DNA of 64,000 nt from Physcousia sp015060555 (GTDB lineage: Bacteria > Bacteroidota > Bacteroidia > Bacteroidales > Bacteroidaceae), in the NCBI GenBank assembly GCA_015060555.1, contig SUYG01000023.1:25600-89599 (forward strand). Direction: 5' to 3'. The translations under genes and the position numbers were made by a program. Below the pieces are notes generated by a model, which was not told the DNA's origin, searched no databases, and was given only the letters and a program-made list of their open reading frames with translations. This document shows positions 24,779 to 33,277 of the stretch, piece after piece. Each line of letters starts with the position of its first letter. Position 1 is the first letter of the stretch.

Positions 24779-25137
24779 AGCTATTGGATGCTATGTACTC
24801 CATTGTGAGTGCCGAGGGTCAGCAGCTGCGCCTGCAGCTCCACCCCGAGCACGAGATATACCAGGCACACTTCCCTGGTAATCCCATCACACCCGGCGTA
24901 TGCCAGGTGCAGATTGTCGCCGAGTTGGCAGGACGCCAGCTACAGCGTCACCTCACCTTACACAAGGTGGTGAACCTGAAGTTCACGGCACCCGTCTCGC
25001 CCGTGGAGACACCGCAGATAGATGTCACACTGGCCTCCCTCAGCGAGGCCGAAGACTGCGTGAAAGTCAAGGGTACCATCGCCGCTGCCGGCACAGGGAC
25101 GCTGATGACAAAGTTTAGCCTGGAATTTAAGAGTTAA
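24775..25137 (+). CDS. Hotdog dehydratase-like protein (ApeI-like), catalytic Glu replaced
   Basis: A 120-residue hotdog protein that starts within the stop codon of the ketosynthase fusion (ATGA overlap). The FabZ/FabA His segment is present: YQAHFPGNPITPGVCQVQ (about 27-44). Where FabZ has Glu (VLIIEAMAQ), this protein has Gln (VCQVQIVAE). It probably dehydrates 3-hydroxyacyl chains together with the Glu-containing hotdog at 21334. A role as a non-dehydratase binding protein is the alternative. Confidence 0.82.
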   Translation: MKLLDAMYSIVSAEGQQLRLQLHPEHEIYQAHFPGNPITPGVCQVQIVAELAGRQLQRHLTLHKVVNLKFTAPVSPVETPQIDVTLASLSEAEDCVKVKGTIAAAGTGTLMTKFSLEFKS

Positions 25138-25141
25138 GCCT

Positions 25142-26437
25142 ATGGAAAGAGTGAAGATGAAGCTCATCTACCCCAAGTGGAAGAAGCTACCCGGACAGAC
25201 CACCTTCAACCTGCCGCCCCACGGACCTGTGGCCTTCGCCGGCACCTTGCCGGAGTATGTCGATGTCAGCTTCACCGACGAGAATGTCGAAGCCATCGAC
25301 TTCGAGGAGGATTGCGACATCGTCGCCCTCTCGATGATGCTCTCCACGCAGGTCAAGCGCGGCTGGGAGATTGCCGAGGAGTACCACAAGCGCGGCAAGC
25401 TGGTGATGGCAGGCGGTATCTCATCGATGCTACATGCCGAGGAGATGGTGCAGCACGTTGACAGTCTCTTCCTGGGTGAGAGCGAAGGACGCATGGACAA
25501 TGTGATGCAGGACTTCCTGCAGGGGCGCCTGAAGAAGGTCTATAACTTCATGGGCCAGCTGCCGCCCATCGAGTCCGTGGGCAAGTGCCGCCGCGACCTC
25601 TACAAGCGCCACCTCTACAACCACAAGGGTGTGCAGATGGTGGACCTCTTCCACGCCTCGCGTGGATGCCGTTTCAGCTGCTACCCCTGTGCCGTCAGCT
25701 ACCTCGGCGGGCGTAAGTTCCGTCCCCGTCCCATCGACAAGGTCGTCGAAGACATGGCCTCCATCGACAACAACCGTCTCTTCATCGTCGATAACTCCCT
25801 GGCGCAGAACAAGGAGTGGGAGAAGGAACTCTTCCGTGCCATCGCGCCGCTGAAGAAGAAATGGATCAGCCACACCATCGAGGACGACGACGAAGTGCTC
25901 TCGCTGGCCTACGATGCCGGTGCATGGTATGTCTATCAAGCCGTCTATGACACCAGTGATTATATTAAGGAACGCGTGAAACGCTACCACGACCATGGCA
26001 TCGGCGTGGAAGGAACCATCCTCCTGGGACTGGACAACCAGAGCGAGGACGACTGCAAGCGTCTCATCGATTTCCTCGGTGAAATCGACCTGGATCTGGC
26101 CGAGTTCACCATCCTCACACCCTTCCCCCACACGAAGACCTACGACGACCTGCTGCGCCAGGGTCGTATCTTCGACTTCGACTGGAACCACTATAACGCC
26201 GGTCAGGTCGTCTTCCAACCCAAGCAGATGACCCCCGAGGCACTGCAGAACGTCTATGACTACGCCTGGAAATCCTTCTACAAGGATGAGACACAGGAAC
26301 AGAAGATGTTCAACCTCTTCTGTAAAGTCGCCCTGCGCGAGATGCAGGAAGGCACCTATCGCCAGCGCGACCGAAAACTCATGAACCAGAGCTTCGGCCA
26401 CCGCGTGGACCGTACCAAGCGCAATGTGAACATCTAA
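25142..26437 (+). CDS. B12-binding-domain-type radical SAM protein
   Basis: A 431-residue protein. An N-terminal Rossmann-like region (about 5-135: CDIVALSMMLSTQVKRGWEIAEEY, VMAGGISSMLHAEEM) has the layout of the cobalamin-binding domain but no DxHxxG motif. The radical SAM domain follows, with the 4Fe-4S motif Cys176-x3-Cys180-x2-Cys183 in SRGCRFSCYPCAVS. A C-terminal barrel part contains TILLGLDNQSEDD. Such enzymes methylate or rearrange unactivated carbons. Within this cluster it could modify the polyene or aryl head; that is inference. It is not a component of the E. coli aryl-polyene set as I know it. Next gene follows after 21 bp. Confidence 0.87.
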   Translation: MERVKMKLIYPKWKKLPGQTTFNLPPHGPVAFAGTLPEYVDVSFTDENVEAIDFEEDCDIVALSMMLSTQVKRGWEIAEEYHKRGKLVMAGGISSMLHAEEMVQHVDSLFLGESEGRMDNVMQDFLQGRLKKVYNFMGQLPPIESVGKCRRDLYKRHLYNHKGVQMVDLFHASRGCRFSCYPCAVSYLGGRKFRPRPIDKVVEDMASIDNNRLFIVDNSLAQNKEWEKELFRAIAPLKKKWISHTIEDDDEVLSLAYDAGAWYVYQAVYDTSDYIKERVKRYHDHGIGVEGTILLGLDNQSEDDCKRLIDFLGEIDLDLAEFTILTPFPHTKTYDDLLRQGRIFDFDWNHYNAGQVVFQPKQMTPEALQNVYDYAWKSFYKDETQEQKMFNLFCKVALREMQEGTYRQRDRKLMNQSFGHRVDRTKRNVNI

Positions 26438-26458
26438 GCCCTATAAGTCCCATCAATC

Positions 26459-26821
26459 ATGAAAGTCCCCAAAGAATACTATGATGAGCTGTTCCCCTTC
26501 CAGGGACAGTGGGATATGCCCTCCATGTGCGGACTGAAGATCCGCCACCACGAAGGACATACCTATGTCATTGTCACCGAACTCTACCAGGAGAACCCCG
26601 GCACCAGCATCACCTATGCCGGTCTTGCGCTGGCAGAACAGGTTTGCAAGGCCAAGGGGCTGGACATCAGTCAGATCACCTACATCGAGTGCGCCCCCGA
26701 CACGAACTCCAAGCTGTCGTTCTACGACGAGGAGTACTTCGAGGTCGATTTCAATGCCGACCCGCAACATAAATACCGTCAGCTCTCCGCTGAAGAAATA
26801 AAGAGTATCCTCGAAGCCTAA
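26459..26821 (+). CDS. Unrecognised small cytoplasmic protein next to radical SAM gene
   Basis: A 120-residue protein without signal peptide or membrane segment. Sequence MKVPKEYYDELFPFQGQWDM, then TYVIVTELYQENPGTSITYAG (about 35-55) and ITYIECAPDTNSKLSFYDEEYF (about 77-98). I do not recognise a family. It lies 21 bp after the radical SAM gene and before a repeat spacer, so an accessory role for that enzyme is possible. Confidence 0.8.
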   Translation: MKVPKEYYDELFPFQGQWDMPSMCGLKIRHHEGHTYVIVTELYQENPGTSITYAGLALAEQVCKAKGLDISQITYIECAPDTNSKLSFYDEEYFEVDFNADPQHKYRQLSAEEIKSILEA

Positions 26822-26837
26822 CCGCCCTTCATTAAAC

Positions 26838-26890
26838 TCTAAGTCCTTAAACTTAAACCCTTAAACTTTAAACTTTAAACTTTAAACTTC
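26838..26890 (+). repeat. CTTTAAACTTTAAAC array
   Basis: About seven TTAAACY units between the 120-residue protein and the next ketosynthase gene. Confidence 0.85.
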
Positions 26891-26906
26891 CCCTCCACCC
26901 CCCCCA

Positions 26907-28628
26907 ATGGTCTATTCCCTCGCCGATAACATCATCTCGCCCCTTGGCATGACCACGCAGGACAACTACCAGGCCCTCAAGGCTGGTCGTTCAGCGTTGC
27001 GTCGCTACGAGGGCGCGTTGGGCGTGCCGGAGCCTTTCACGGCTTCGCTCTTCAGCGAGGAGCAGCGTCGTGCGTTGTCGCATGAGGGCCTGACGCGTTT
27101 CGAGTCGCTCGCCGTCGCTTCCATCCGTGATGCGCTGGCGCAGACTGACCTCGATGTCTCGCAGCCGAGGGTTGTATTCATCCTCAGCACCACAAAGGGG
27201 AATATAGAGCTCTTGAGCAGGGGCATACAGTCGCCCTCCGACATCTCCCCCGCCACCGCAGCACAGCATATTGCCGATGCGATAGGCGTGAGCACCACGC
27301 CTTTGGTGGTTTGCAATGCCTGCATCTCCGGCGTGGCAGCCCTCATCCTGGCTTCGCGCTTGCTGGAGGCCGACTGCTACGATGTCGCCATTGTCTGTGG
27401 TGCCGACGTGCAGAACACCTTCACCGTGTCGGGCTTCCAGTCGCTGAAGGCCGTCTCCGAAGACGCCTGCAGGCCCTTCGACCTGGAGCGCACGGGTCTC
27501 AATCTGGGCGAAGCTGCTGCCACCCTCATCCTCGGTCGTCAGCCCAAGGAGGCTGGCTGCTGGGCCATCGAGGCCGGCGCCATCCGCAACGACGGTTTCC
27601 ATATCAGCTCACCCTCCAAGAACGGCGACGGTGCCAGGGCTGCCCTGCAGGCCATAGGCGCCGAGGCTGTTGCCGACACGTTGGCTTTCGTCAATGCCCA
27701 CGGCACAGCCACGATGTTCAATGACCAGATGGAATCTGTGGCCATTGCGCAGTCGGGTTTGCAGACCGTTCCCGTGAATGCCCTGAAGGGCTTCTATGGC
27801 CACACGCTGGGCGCCGCAGGTCTCCTGGAGACCGTGGCATCGATGGCGGCCGCTGATGACGGCACCGTTCTCGCCACGCGTGGCTTCCAGGAATTGGGTG
27901 TCTCAGGCAGGATTCAGGTGGTCCGGGAGAACGGTGCCACCCACAAGCACCGTTTCATCAAGATGATTTCTGGTTTCGGAGGCGGCAATGCGGCGATTCT
28001 TTGTGAAAAAGCAAACAGTATCCCCACAGACCCACCCCCGCCCCCTCCCGTGAAGGAGGGGAGTGGCAGTGCAGGGACGCCAAGTCACCATGTGCGTTTG
28101 ACGCCGCAGACCTTGACCATCGACGGCAAGGAGGTGGCGACGGCATGTCCGCTGACAGACCTCTACAAGCGCTATGTCGGCGACTATCCCAAATACTACA
28201 AGATGGACGGCCTGAGCCGCCTCGGCTTCCTGGCCTCGGAGCTCTTGCTACAGGCCGAGGGTAGGAGAGAGGACGATGAAATGGCGGCTGATAGGGCTGT
28301 CATCCTCTTCAATCACACCTCCTCCCTCGATGCTGACATGAAGTTCCAGGCTTCCATTGCCGACCCCGACAACTTCTTCGCCAGCCCCTCGGTGTTCGTA
28401 TATACCCTCCCCAATATCGTCACGGGTGAGATTGCCATCCGCCACCACTACCACGGCGAGACCTCGTTCTATGTCCTTCCTGCACGCGACGAGCAACGGA
28501 TGCAGCAGGTCATCACCGCCTCCTTCCAGGATGCCGCCACACGCAGCATGATTACGGGTTGGGTGGATTACGTGGACGAGCAGCATTATGAGGCCAGCCT
28601 CCAGCTGATATTCCGTCAGCCCGAATAA
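26907..28628 (+). CDS. Ketosynthase joined through a repeat-encoded linker to a small ketosynthase-like domain
   Basis: A 573-residue protein. The first about 370 residues are a ketosynthase with Cys139 in CNACISGVAAL, NAHGTATMFND, LKGFYGHTLGAAG and SGFGGGNAA. Residues about 372-393 read DPPPPPPVKEGSGSAG and are encoded by a CCCCCTCCCGTGAAGGAGGGG hairpin repeat. The remainder (about 394-573: PLTDLYKRYVGDYPKYYKMDG, AVILFNHTSSLDADMKF) resembles the short stand-alone 3-oxoacyl-ACP synthase-like proteins found in Bacteroidota polyene clusters. The repeat therefore appears to have joined two genes into one frame. Both halves look intact. Confidence 0.82.
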   Translation: MVYSLADNIISPLGMTTQDNYQALKAGRSALRRYEGALGVPEPFTASLFSEEQRRALSHEGLTRFESLAVASIRDALAQTDLDVSQPRVVFILSTTKGNIELLSRGIQSPSDISPATAAQHIADAIGVSTTPLVVCNACISGVAALILASRLLEADCYDVAIVCGADVQNTFTVSGFQSLKAVSEDACRPFDLERTGLNLGEAAATLILGRQPKEAGCWAIEAGAIRNDGFHISSPSKNGDGARAALQAIGAEAVADTLAFVNAHGTATMFNDQMESVAIAQSGLQTVPVNALKGFYGHTLGAAGLLETVASMAAADDGTVLATRGFQELGVSGRIQVVRENGATHKHRFIKMISGFGGGNAAILCEKANSIPTDPPPPPPVKEGSGSAGTPSHHVRLTPQTLTIDGKEVATACPLTDLYKRYVGDYPKYYKMDGLSRLGFLASELLLQAEGRREDDEMAADRAVILFNHTSSLDADMKFQASIADPDNFFASPSVFVYTLPNIVTGEIAIRHHYHGETSFYVLPARDEQRMQQVITASFQDAATRSMITGWVDYVDEQHYEASLQLIFRQPE

Positions 28629-28660
28629 CCATCACATTCAGCGTAAAAGAAACAGAAACC

Positions 28661-29014
28661 ATGTGGAAAATCATACCTTACGCCGTGTTGCAGAGCCTCC
28701 TGCTCGTGGGAGGACAGGTCTTCTTGAAGTTCGCCATGATGCGGATGCTGCCTTTCGCCTGGACAAGAACGTTCTGGGCCAGTCTGCTCACCAACTGGCA
28801 CTTCGCAGCCTGCGGTCTCTTCTTCGGCGCCGCCTCACTGCTGTGGATGTACATCGTGAAGGTCTTCCCCTTCAGCATGGCTTACCCGATGGTCAGCCTC
28901 AGCTACGTCTTCGGCATGTTCGCCGCCATCCTCTTCTTCCATGAGGAGGTGTCGCTGATGAAATGGGTCGGCGTGGCCTGCATCATGCTGGGATGTGTGC
29001 TGATAGCGAAGTGA
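28661..29014 (+). CDS. Four-helix EamA/SMR-like membrane protein
   Basis: A 117-residue protein with four predicted membrane helices (about 5-27, 44-64, 72-92, 98-116), the size of a small multidrug resistance or ArnE/EamA-half protein (SMAYPMVSLSYVFGMFAAILFFHEE is a typical EamA helix pair). It could flip or export a lipid-linked intermediate of the cluster. The expected membrane-embedded Glu of SMR pumps is not at the usual place in helix 1. Specific substrate unknown. Confidence 0.82.
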   Translation: MWKIIPYAVLQSLLLVGGQVFLKFAMMRMLPFAWTRTFWASLLTNWHFAACGLFFGAASLLWMYIVKVFPFSMAYPMVSLSYVFGMFAAILFFHEEVSLMKWVGVACIMLGCVLIAK

Positions 29015-29057
29015 AAAGTTCAAAGTTCCAAGTTCCAAGTTCCAAGTTCCAAGTTCA

Positions 29058-29681
29058 ATGTTCAAAGTAAGACTTATATTTTATATTTTATATTTTATAT
29101 TTGCTACTTCGTCGGCCATGGCGCAGTCCGAGGTGCAGATCCGGCAGCAGATCAATCAGGCGGCATCGCAGATGAAGTCGATGCAGTGTGACTTCGTGCA
29201 GACCAAGCACCTGAAGATGCTGAACGATAAGATGGTGGCGAAGGGCAAGATGTACTACCGCCAGGGCAACCAGCTGCGTTGGGAGTATGTGACGCCCTAT
29301 GCCTACACCTTCATCCTCAACAACAACAAGGTCCTGCTGAAGAACAGTCGGCGCAACGATGTCATTGACGTGAACCAGAACAAAGTCTTCAAGGAGATTG
29401 CCCGCATCATGATGAACAGCGTCGTCGGCAAATGCCTGGCCGACGAGAAGGACTTCAAGACACAGATCACCACCGTGGGGCAGGAGTGGGTGGCCACCCT
29501 GCAGCCCCTGCGGAAGGACATGAAACAGATGTTCCAGCAAATCATCCTGCACTTCGACCGCAAGCAGTCGGTGGTGGCGGTGGTGGAACTGCTGGAGAAG
29601 AACGGCGACCGCACCGTCATAGAATTAAAGGATATACGCAAGAATGAGCCCATTTCATCGGACCTTTTCACTGTGGATTAG
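29058..29681 (+). CDS. LolA-like outer-membrane lipoprotein carrier protein (ApeL-like)
   Basis: A 207-residue periplasmic protein: signal peptide (MFKVRLIFYILYFIFATSSAMA, then Q), then the LolA fold (SMQCDFVQTKHLKML, GKMYYRQGNQLRWEYVTPYAYTF split, LFTVD at the C-terminus). In aryl-polyene clusters a LolA-like protein is thought to shuttle the lipid across the periplasm. Its signal peptide is encoded by a TATATTTTATATTTT array that continues from the upstream AAGTTCC repeat, so the 5' end was built from repeat sequence. Overlaps the next gene by 38 bp. Confidence 0.87.
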   Translation: MFKVRLIFYILYFIFATSSAMAQSEVQIRQQINQAASQMKSMQCDFVQTKHLKMLNDKMVAKGKMYYRQGNQLRWEYVTPYAYTFILNNNKVLLKNSRRNDVIDVNQNKVFKEIARIMMNSVVGKCLADEKDFKTQITTVGQEWVATLQPLRKDMKQMFQQIILHFDRKQSVVAVVELLEKNGDRTVIELKDIRKNEPISSDLFTVD

Positions 29682-30060
29682 TCTGCTCTTCGTCGCCTGT
29701 CAAGGGCTGTGGGCGCAGGCCGCTTTCCCTTCTGCCGAGGGCGAGCGGGCTCGCTATGCCGTGTATATCGAGTTGCCGCGGAGCTACATCAGTGGCGTGT
29801 GCATCCTCCTGCACGACGGCACCGATGTCAAGGGCAGCATTTTCAATGAGTTCGGCATCTCGGCCATGGACTTCGCCTACCGTCCCCAGAAGGACAAGGT
29901 GAAGCTGTTCTCCGTGCAGAAGATGCTCGACAAATGGTATATCCGCAAGCGCTTGAAGCGCGACCTGCGCGAACTCGTCCACGTCCTCCAGCAGGGCGGC
30001 ACCCGCTATGTGGACGAGAAATATCACATCACTTTTCAGTTGACACCTTTACAGGAGTAG
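29644..30060 (+). CDS. Unrecognised secreted protein in the cluster
   Basis: A 138-residue protein with a signal peptide (FSLWISLLFVACQGLWA, cleavage before QAAFPS). The mature part is about 110 residues and ends with a basic helix and two strands (DKWYIRKRLKRDLRELVHVLQ, RYVDEKYHITFQL). Position between the LolA-like and glycosyltransferase genes, with overlap on one side and 3 bp on the other, places it firmly in the operon. It may correspond to the small periplasmic/lipoprotein gene that accompanies LolA in other aryl-polyene clusters, but I cannot show that from sequence. Confidence 0.75.
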   Translation: MSPFHRTFSLWISLLFVACQGLWAQAAFPSAEGERARYAVYIELPRSYISGVCILLHDGTDVKGSIFNEFGISAMDFAYRPQKDKVKLFSVQKMLDKWYIRKRLKRDLRELVHVLQQGGTRYVDEKYHITFQLTPLQE

Positions 30061-30063
30061 GAC

Positions 30064-31563
30064 ATGGACGAACGCACTCAACAAAAACAGCTCTTACGCG
30101 CGCGCGGAATCTGCGTGGTCATCCCGACGTACAACAACGCCGGTACGATTGTGCAGGTGGTGGAATCGACGCTGGCGTGCTGCGATGATGTCATCGTGGT
30201 CAACGACGGCTCCACGGATGCCACCACGTCGCTGCTCCAGGGCCTTGAGGGCATCACATTGGTGCACTACGCCGCCAACCGAGGTAAGGGCTATGCCCTG
30301 CGGAAAGGTTTCTGCAAGGCGCGTGAGATGGGTTTCGCCTATGCCATCACGCTGGATGCCGACGGGCAGCACTACCCCGAGCACATCGCCGACTTCCTGC
30401 GTGCCAATCAGGAGAACCCGGGAGCCCTCATCATCGGTAGCCGCAAGCTTCAGGGCGTGCAGCGCTCCAAGGGCAGCGACTTCGCCAATGCCTTCTCCAA
30501 CTTCTGGTTCTGGGTGCAGACAGGGCGTCGTTTGGCCGACACGCAGACCGGCTACCGCCTCTATCCCGTCAGGAAACTCTATGGGCTGTCACTCCTCACC
30601 TCGCGCTACGAGGCGGAGTTGGAGCTGCTGGTGTTCTCGTCGTGGCATGGCGTGAAGTTGGTGGAGATCCCCATCGATGTCTATTACCCTCCCTTGGAGG
30701 AGCGCGTCAGCCATTTCCGTCCCACCGCCGACTTCGCCCGCATCAGTGTCCTCAACACCGTGTTGTGCTTTCTGGCTGTGGTCTATGGTCTGCCTCTGCG
30801 CCTGTGGCGTTTCCTATGCGTGTGGGGTCGCACGCTCTTCTCCCTTCTCTTCTTCTTCGTGATGTGGATCTTGGTGATGCCCTTCATGTGGTTGGATGTC
30901 AAGGTAGCGCCCTTCTCCCTTGAGAAGAAGCGACTGCATGTCCGTCAGTTAATGTCGGGTTTCGCACGTCTGGTGATGATCTATGTGGGCATCCCCGGCA
31001 CCCGTTTCTCCTATAAACGGCCTGCCAACCTTTCCTTCGACAAGCCGCGCATCGTCATCTGCAACCACCAGTCGCATCTGGATCTGATGTGCCAGCTCGT
31101 CTTCAGCCATAAGCTCACCTTCCTGACCAACGACTGGGTCTGGAACAACCCCCTCTACGGTTTCCTTATCCACACAGCCGAATATTATCCCGTCTCCGAG
31201 GGCCTTGATGCGATGCTACCCAAGCTGCGGTCTCTGGTGGAGCGCGGCTACAGCATCTGCGTCTTCCCCGAAGGCACACGCTCCAAGGACTGCAGCATAG
31301 GACGCTTCCATCAGGGAGCCTTCTACCTGGCCCAGCAGCTGGGACTGGAAGTCCTGCCGATGTACCTCTATGGCCCGGGCAAAGTGTTGCCCAAGAAGAC
31401 CTACCATCTGAACAAAGGCCCCATCTACATCGAGGTGGACGAGCCTGTCACGCAGGAGCAGCTGCAGGCCCTTGGCGACCTGAAGCAGCAGACATCCTAC
31501 TGGCGACGGCACTACATCACCAAATATGCAGACATCTGCAACCAGATTGAGCAGGAGGTCTGA
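30064..31563 (+). CDS. GT2 glycosyltransferase fused to PlsC-type acyltransferase (ApeJ-like)
   Basis: A 499-residue bifunctional membrane protein. Residues about 15-245 are a GT2 glycosyltransferase (VVIPTYNNAGTIVQVV, VVNDGSTDATT, TLDADGQHYPEH, TQTGYRLYP). Membrane segments follow (about 240-285), then a PlsC-like acyltransferase (about 300-490) with NHQSHLDL (H-x4-D) and FPEGTRS. This fusion is characteristic of aryl-polyene clusters and would glycosylate and acylate the anchor that carries the polyene to the outer membrane. All signature residues are present in both halves. Confidence 0.92.
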   Translation: MDERTQQKQLLRARGICVVIPTYNNAGTIVQVVESTLACCDDVIVVNDGSTDATTSLLQGLEGITLVHYAANRGKGYALRKGFCKAREMGFAYAITLDADGQHYPEHIADFLRANQENPGALIIGSRKLQGVQRSKGSDFANAFSNFWFWVQTGRRLADTQTGYRLYPVRKLYGLSLLTSRYEAELELLVFSSWHGVKLVEIPIDVYYPPLEERVSHFRPTADFARISVLNTVLCFLAVVYGLPLRLWRFLCVWGRTLFSLLFFFVMWILVMPFMWLDVKVAPFSLEKKRLHVRQLMSGFARLVMIYVGIPGTRFSYKRPANLSFDKPRIVICNHQSHLDLMCQLVFSHKLTFLTNDWVWNNPLYGFLIHTAEYYPVSEGLDAMLPKLRSLVERGYSICVFPEGTRSKDCSIGRFHQGAFYLAQQLGLEVLPMYLYGPGKVLPKKTYHLNKGPIYIEVDEPVTQEQLQALGDLKQQTSYWRRHYITKYADICNQIEQEV

Positions 31564-31700
31564 AAGCCCCTCTCCCCGCTCCCACAGAAGCCCCTCTCCC
31601 CGCTCCCCCCGTTGGGGGGAGGGCCTCGCAAAGCGAGAGTTAAGGGGTTTAAGGGTTTAAGAAGTTCAAGAGTTTATTTCAATTTTTCAATCTTTCAATC
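31564..31700 (+). repeat. GC-rich hairpin repeat plus TTTAAGGG/TTTCAATC arrays
   Basis: AGCCCCTCTCCCCGCTCCC occurs twice, followed by CCCCCCGTTGGGGGGAGGG, CTCGCAAAGCGAGAG and then TTTAAGG and TCTTTCAA units. It fills the gap between the glycosyltransferase fusion and the first FAD enzyme. The GC-rich part is the same repeat class that occurs inside several genes of this window. Confidence 0.8.
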
Positions 31701-31705
31701 ACACA

Positions 31706-33193
31706 GTGTCCAAAGTTCTCATCATAGGCAGTGGCCTCGGCGGCCTTTCTTGCGGTGTCATCCTTGCCAAGAATGGCTATGATGTCACCGTTCTGGAGCA
31801 GGCCACGCAGGTGGGTGGCTGTCTGCAGTGTTTCACCCGTCGTGGTGCCCGCTTCGAGACAGGTATGCATTTCATTGGCAGCGCTGCCGAGGGGCAGACG
31901 CTGAACCGCCTAATGCAATACCTGGGTCTCAATGACGACGTAACCCTCTCACAACTCGACCCGCAGGGCTATGAGGTGGTGGCGTTGGACGGTCAAACCT
32001 TCCGCTTTGCTACGGGTCGCGAAGCATTCATCGAGACGCTGGCGACAGACTTCCCCCACCAGCGTGACAACCTCGTGCGCTACTATGATCTCATCGAGCG
32101 TGTGGCCGGGGCATCATCGCTCCACTCCCTGAAATATGCCGAGAGCGACACTGCCGTCAACACCGAGTACCAGCTGCGTTCCATCAACGAAGTCATCGAT
32201 GAGGTCATCACTGACCCCCTGTTGGCCAAAGTCCTGGTGGGCAACCTGCCCCTCTATGCTGCAGAGCGGGACAAGACACCGTTCTCCACGCACGCCTTCA
32301 TCATGGACTTCTACAACCAGAGTGCTTTCCGCATCGTAGGAGGCAGCAGCGTCATCGCTGATTCCTTGGTGAAGACCATCGAACACCATGGCGGACGTGT
32401 GCTCACGCGTCAAGGCGTGGCGAAGATTGTCTGCGACGAACAAAAGGCCCTGGGCGTCATTACGAAGGACGAGACTTTCTACGAGGCCGATTACATCATC
32501 TCCGACGCCCACCCCAAGCGCACGCTGGAGATGATAGACTCCAAGCTCATCCGTCCCGCCTTCCGCAACCGCATCAACACGATGCCGCAGACCGTCGGCG
32601 GCTTCGCCGTCTATCTCGATTTCAAGGAAGGTGCCCTGCCTTATATGAACCATAACTTCTACGGCTTCGAGACCAGTACGCCGTGGGATTGCGAGCACTA
32701 CGATGAGGCCTCGTGGCCCAAGGGCTATCTCTATATGCATTTCTGTCAGGAGCCCATGCCGCGCTATGCCACGACGGGTGTCATCCTCTCCTATATGCAG
32801 ATGAGCGAGGTGGAGCCGTGGCTGGGCACTCACGTTGGACATCGCGGCAGCGACTACGAAGCCTTCAAGCAGCGCAAGGCCGAGCGCCTTCTGGATGTCC
32901 TCGAACGCCGCTTCCCCGGACTGCGTGCTTCCATCAGGCACTACTACACATCCACACCGCTCACCTATCTCGACTACACCGGCACCGAGGCCGGCTCCAT
33001 GTACGGCATCGCCAAGGACATCCATCTGGGTTCCGCCTGCCGCGTGCCCCACAGGACGCGCATCCCCAACGTCCTGCAGACGGGGCAGAACATCAACTCC
33101 CATGGCATGTTGGGTGTCCTCGTCGGCACCATCGTCACGTGCAGCGAGTTCCTGACAGCCGAGCGCATCTACCAACAAATAAAAGCCTCCTGA
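31706..33193 (+). CDS. Phytoene-desaturase/CrtISO-like FAD oxidoreductase 1
   Basis: A 495-residue flavoprotein starting with GTG. N-terminal FAD motif IIGSGLGGLSCGVILAKNG, then VLEQATQVGGCLQCF and FETGMHF (about 5-57). The C-terminal signature is RIPNVLQTGQNINSHGMLG. The layout is that of carotenoid isomerases/desaturases (CrtISO, CrtI). A close paralogue follows 84 bp downstream. In a polyene cluster they could isomerise or desaturate the chain. Substrate is an inference; these genes are not part of the E. coli aryl-polyene set. Confidence 0.87.
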   Translation: MSKVLIIGSGLGGLSCGVILAKNGYDVTVLEQATQVGGCLQCFTRRGARFETGMHFIGSAAEGQTLNRLMQYLGLNDDVTLSQLDPQGYEVVALDGQTFRFATGREAFIETLATDFPHQRDNLVRYYDLIERVAGASSLHSLKYAESDTAVNTEYQLRSINEVIDEVITDPLLAKVLVGNLPLYAAERDKTPFSTHAFIMDFYNQSAFRIVGGSSVIADSLVKTIEHHGGRVLTRQGVAKIVCDEQKALGVITKDETFYEADYIISDAHPKRTLEMIDSKLIRPAFRNRINTMPQTVGGFAVYLDFKEGALPYMNHNFYGFETSTPWDCEHYDEASWPKGYLYMHFCQEPMPRYATTGVILSYMQMSEVEPWLGTHVGHRGSDYEAFKQRKAERLLDVLERRFPGLRASIRHYYTSTPLTYLDYTGTEAGSMYGIAKDIHLGSACRVPHRTRIPNVLQTGQNINSHGMLGVLVGTIVTCSEFLTAERIYQQIKAS

Positions 33194-33222
33194 AAGTAGG
33201 ATTCAAGATTCAAGAAATAGTA

Positions 33223-33258
33223 TCATTTTTCACTTTTCATTTTTCACTTTTCATTTAT
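33223..33258 (+). repeat. TTTTCACTTTTCAT array
   Basis: Four ATTTTTCACTTTTC-type units lie between the two FAD enzyme genes; complement of the GTGAAAAATGAAAA array at 20072. Confidence 0.8.
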
Positions 33259-33277
33259 AACTCACTTTTCACTCAAC

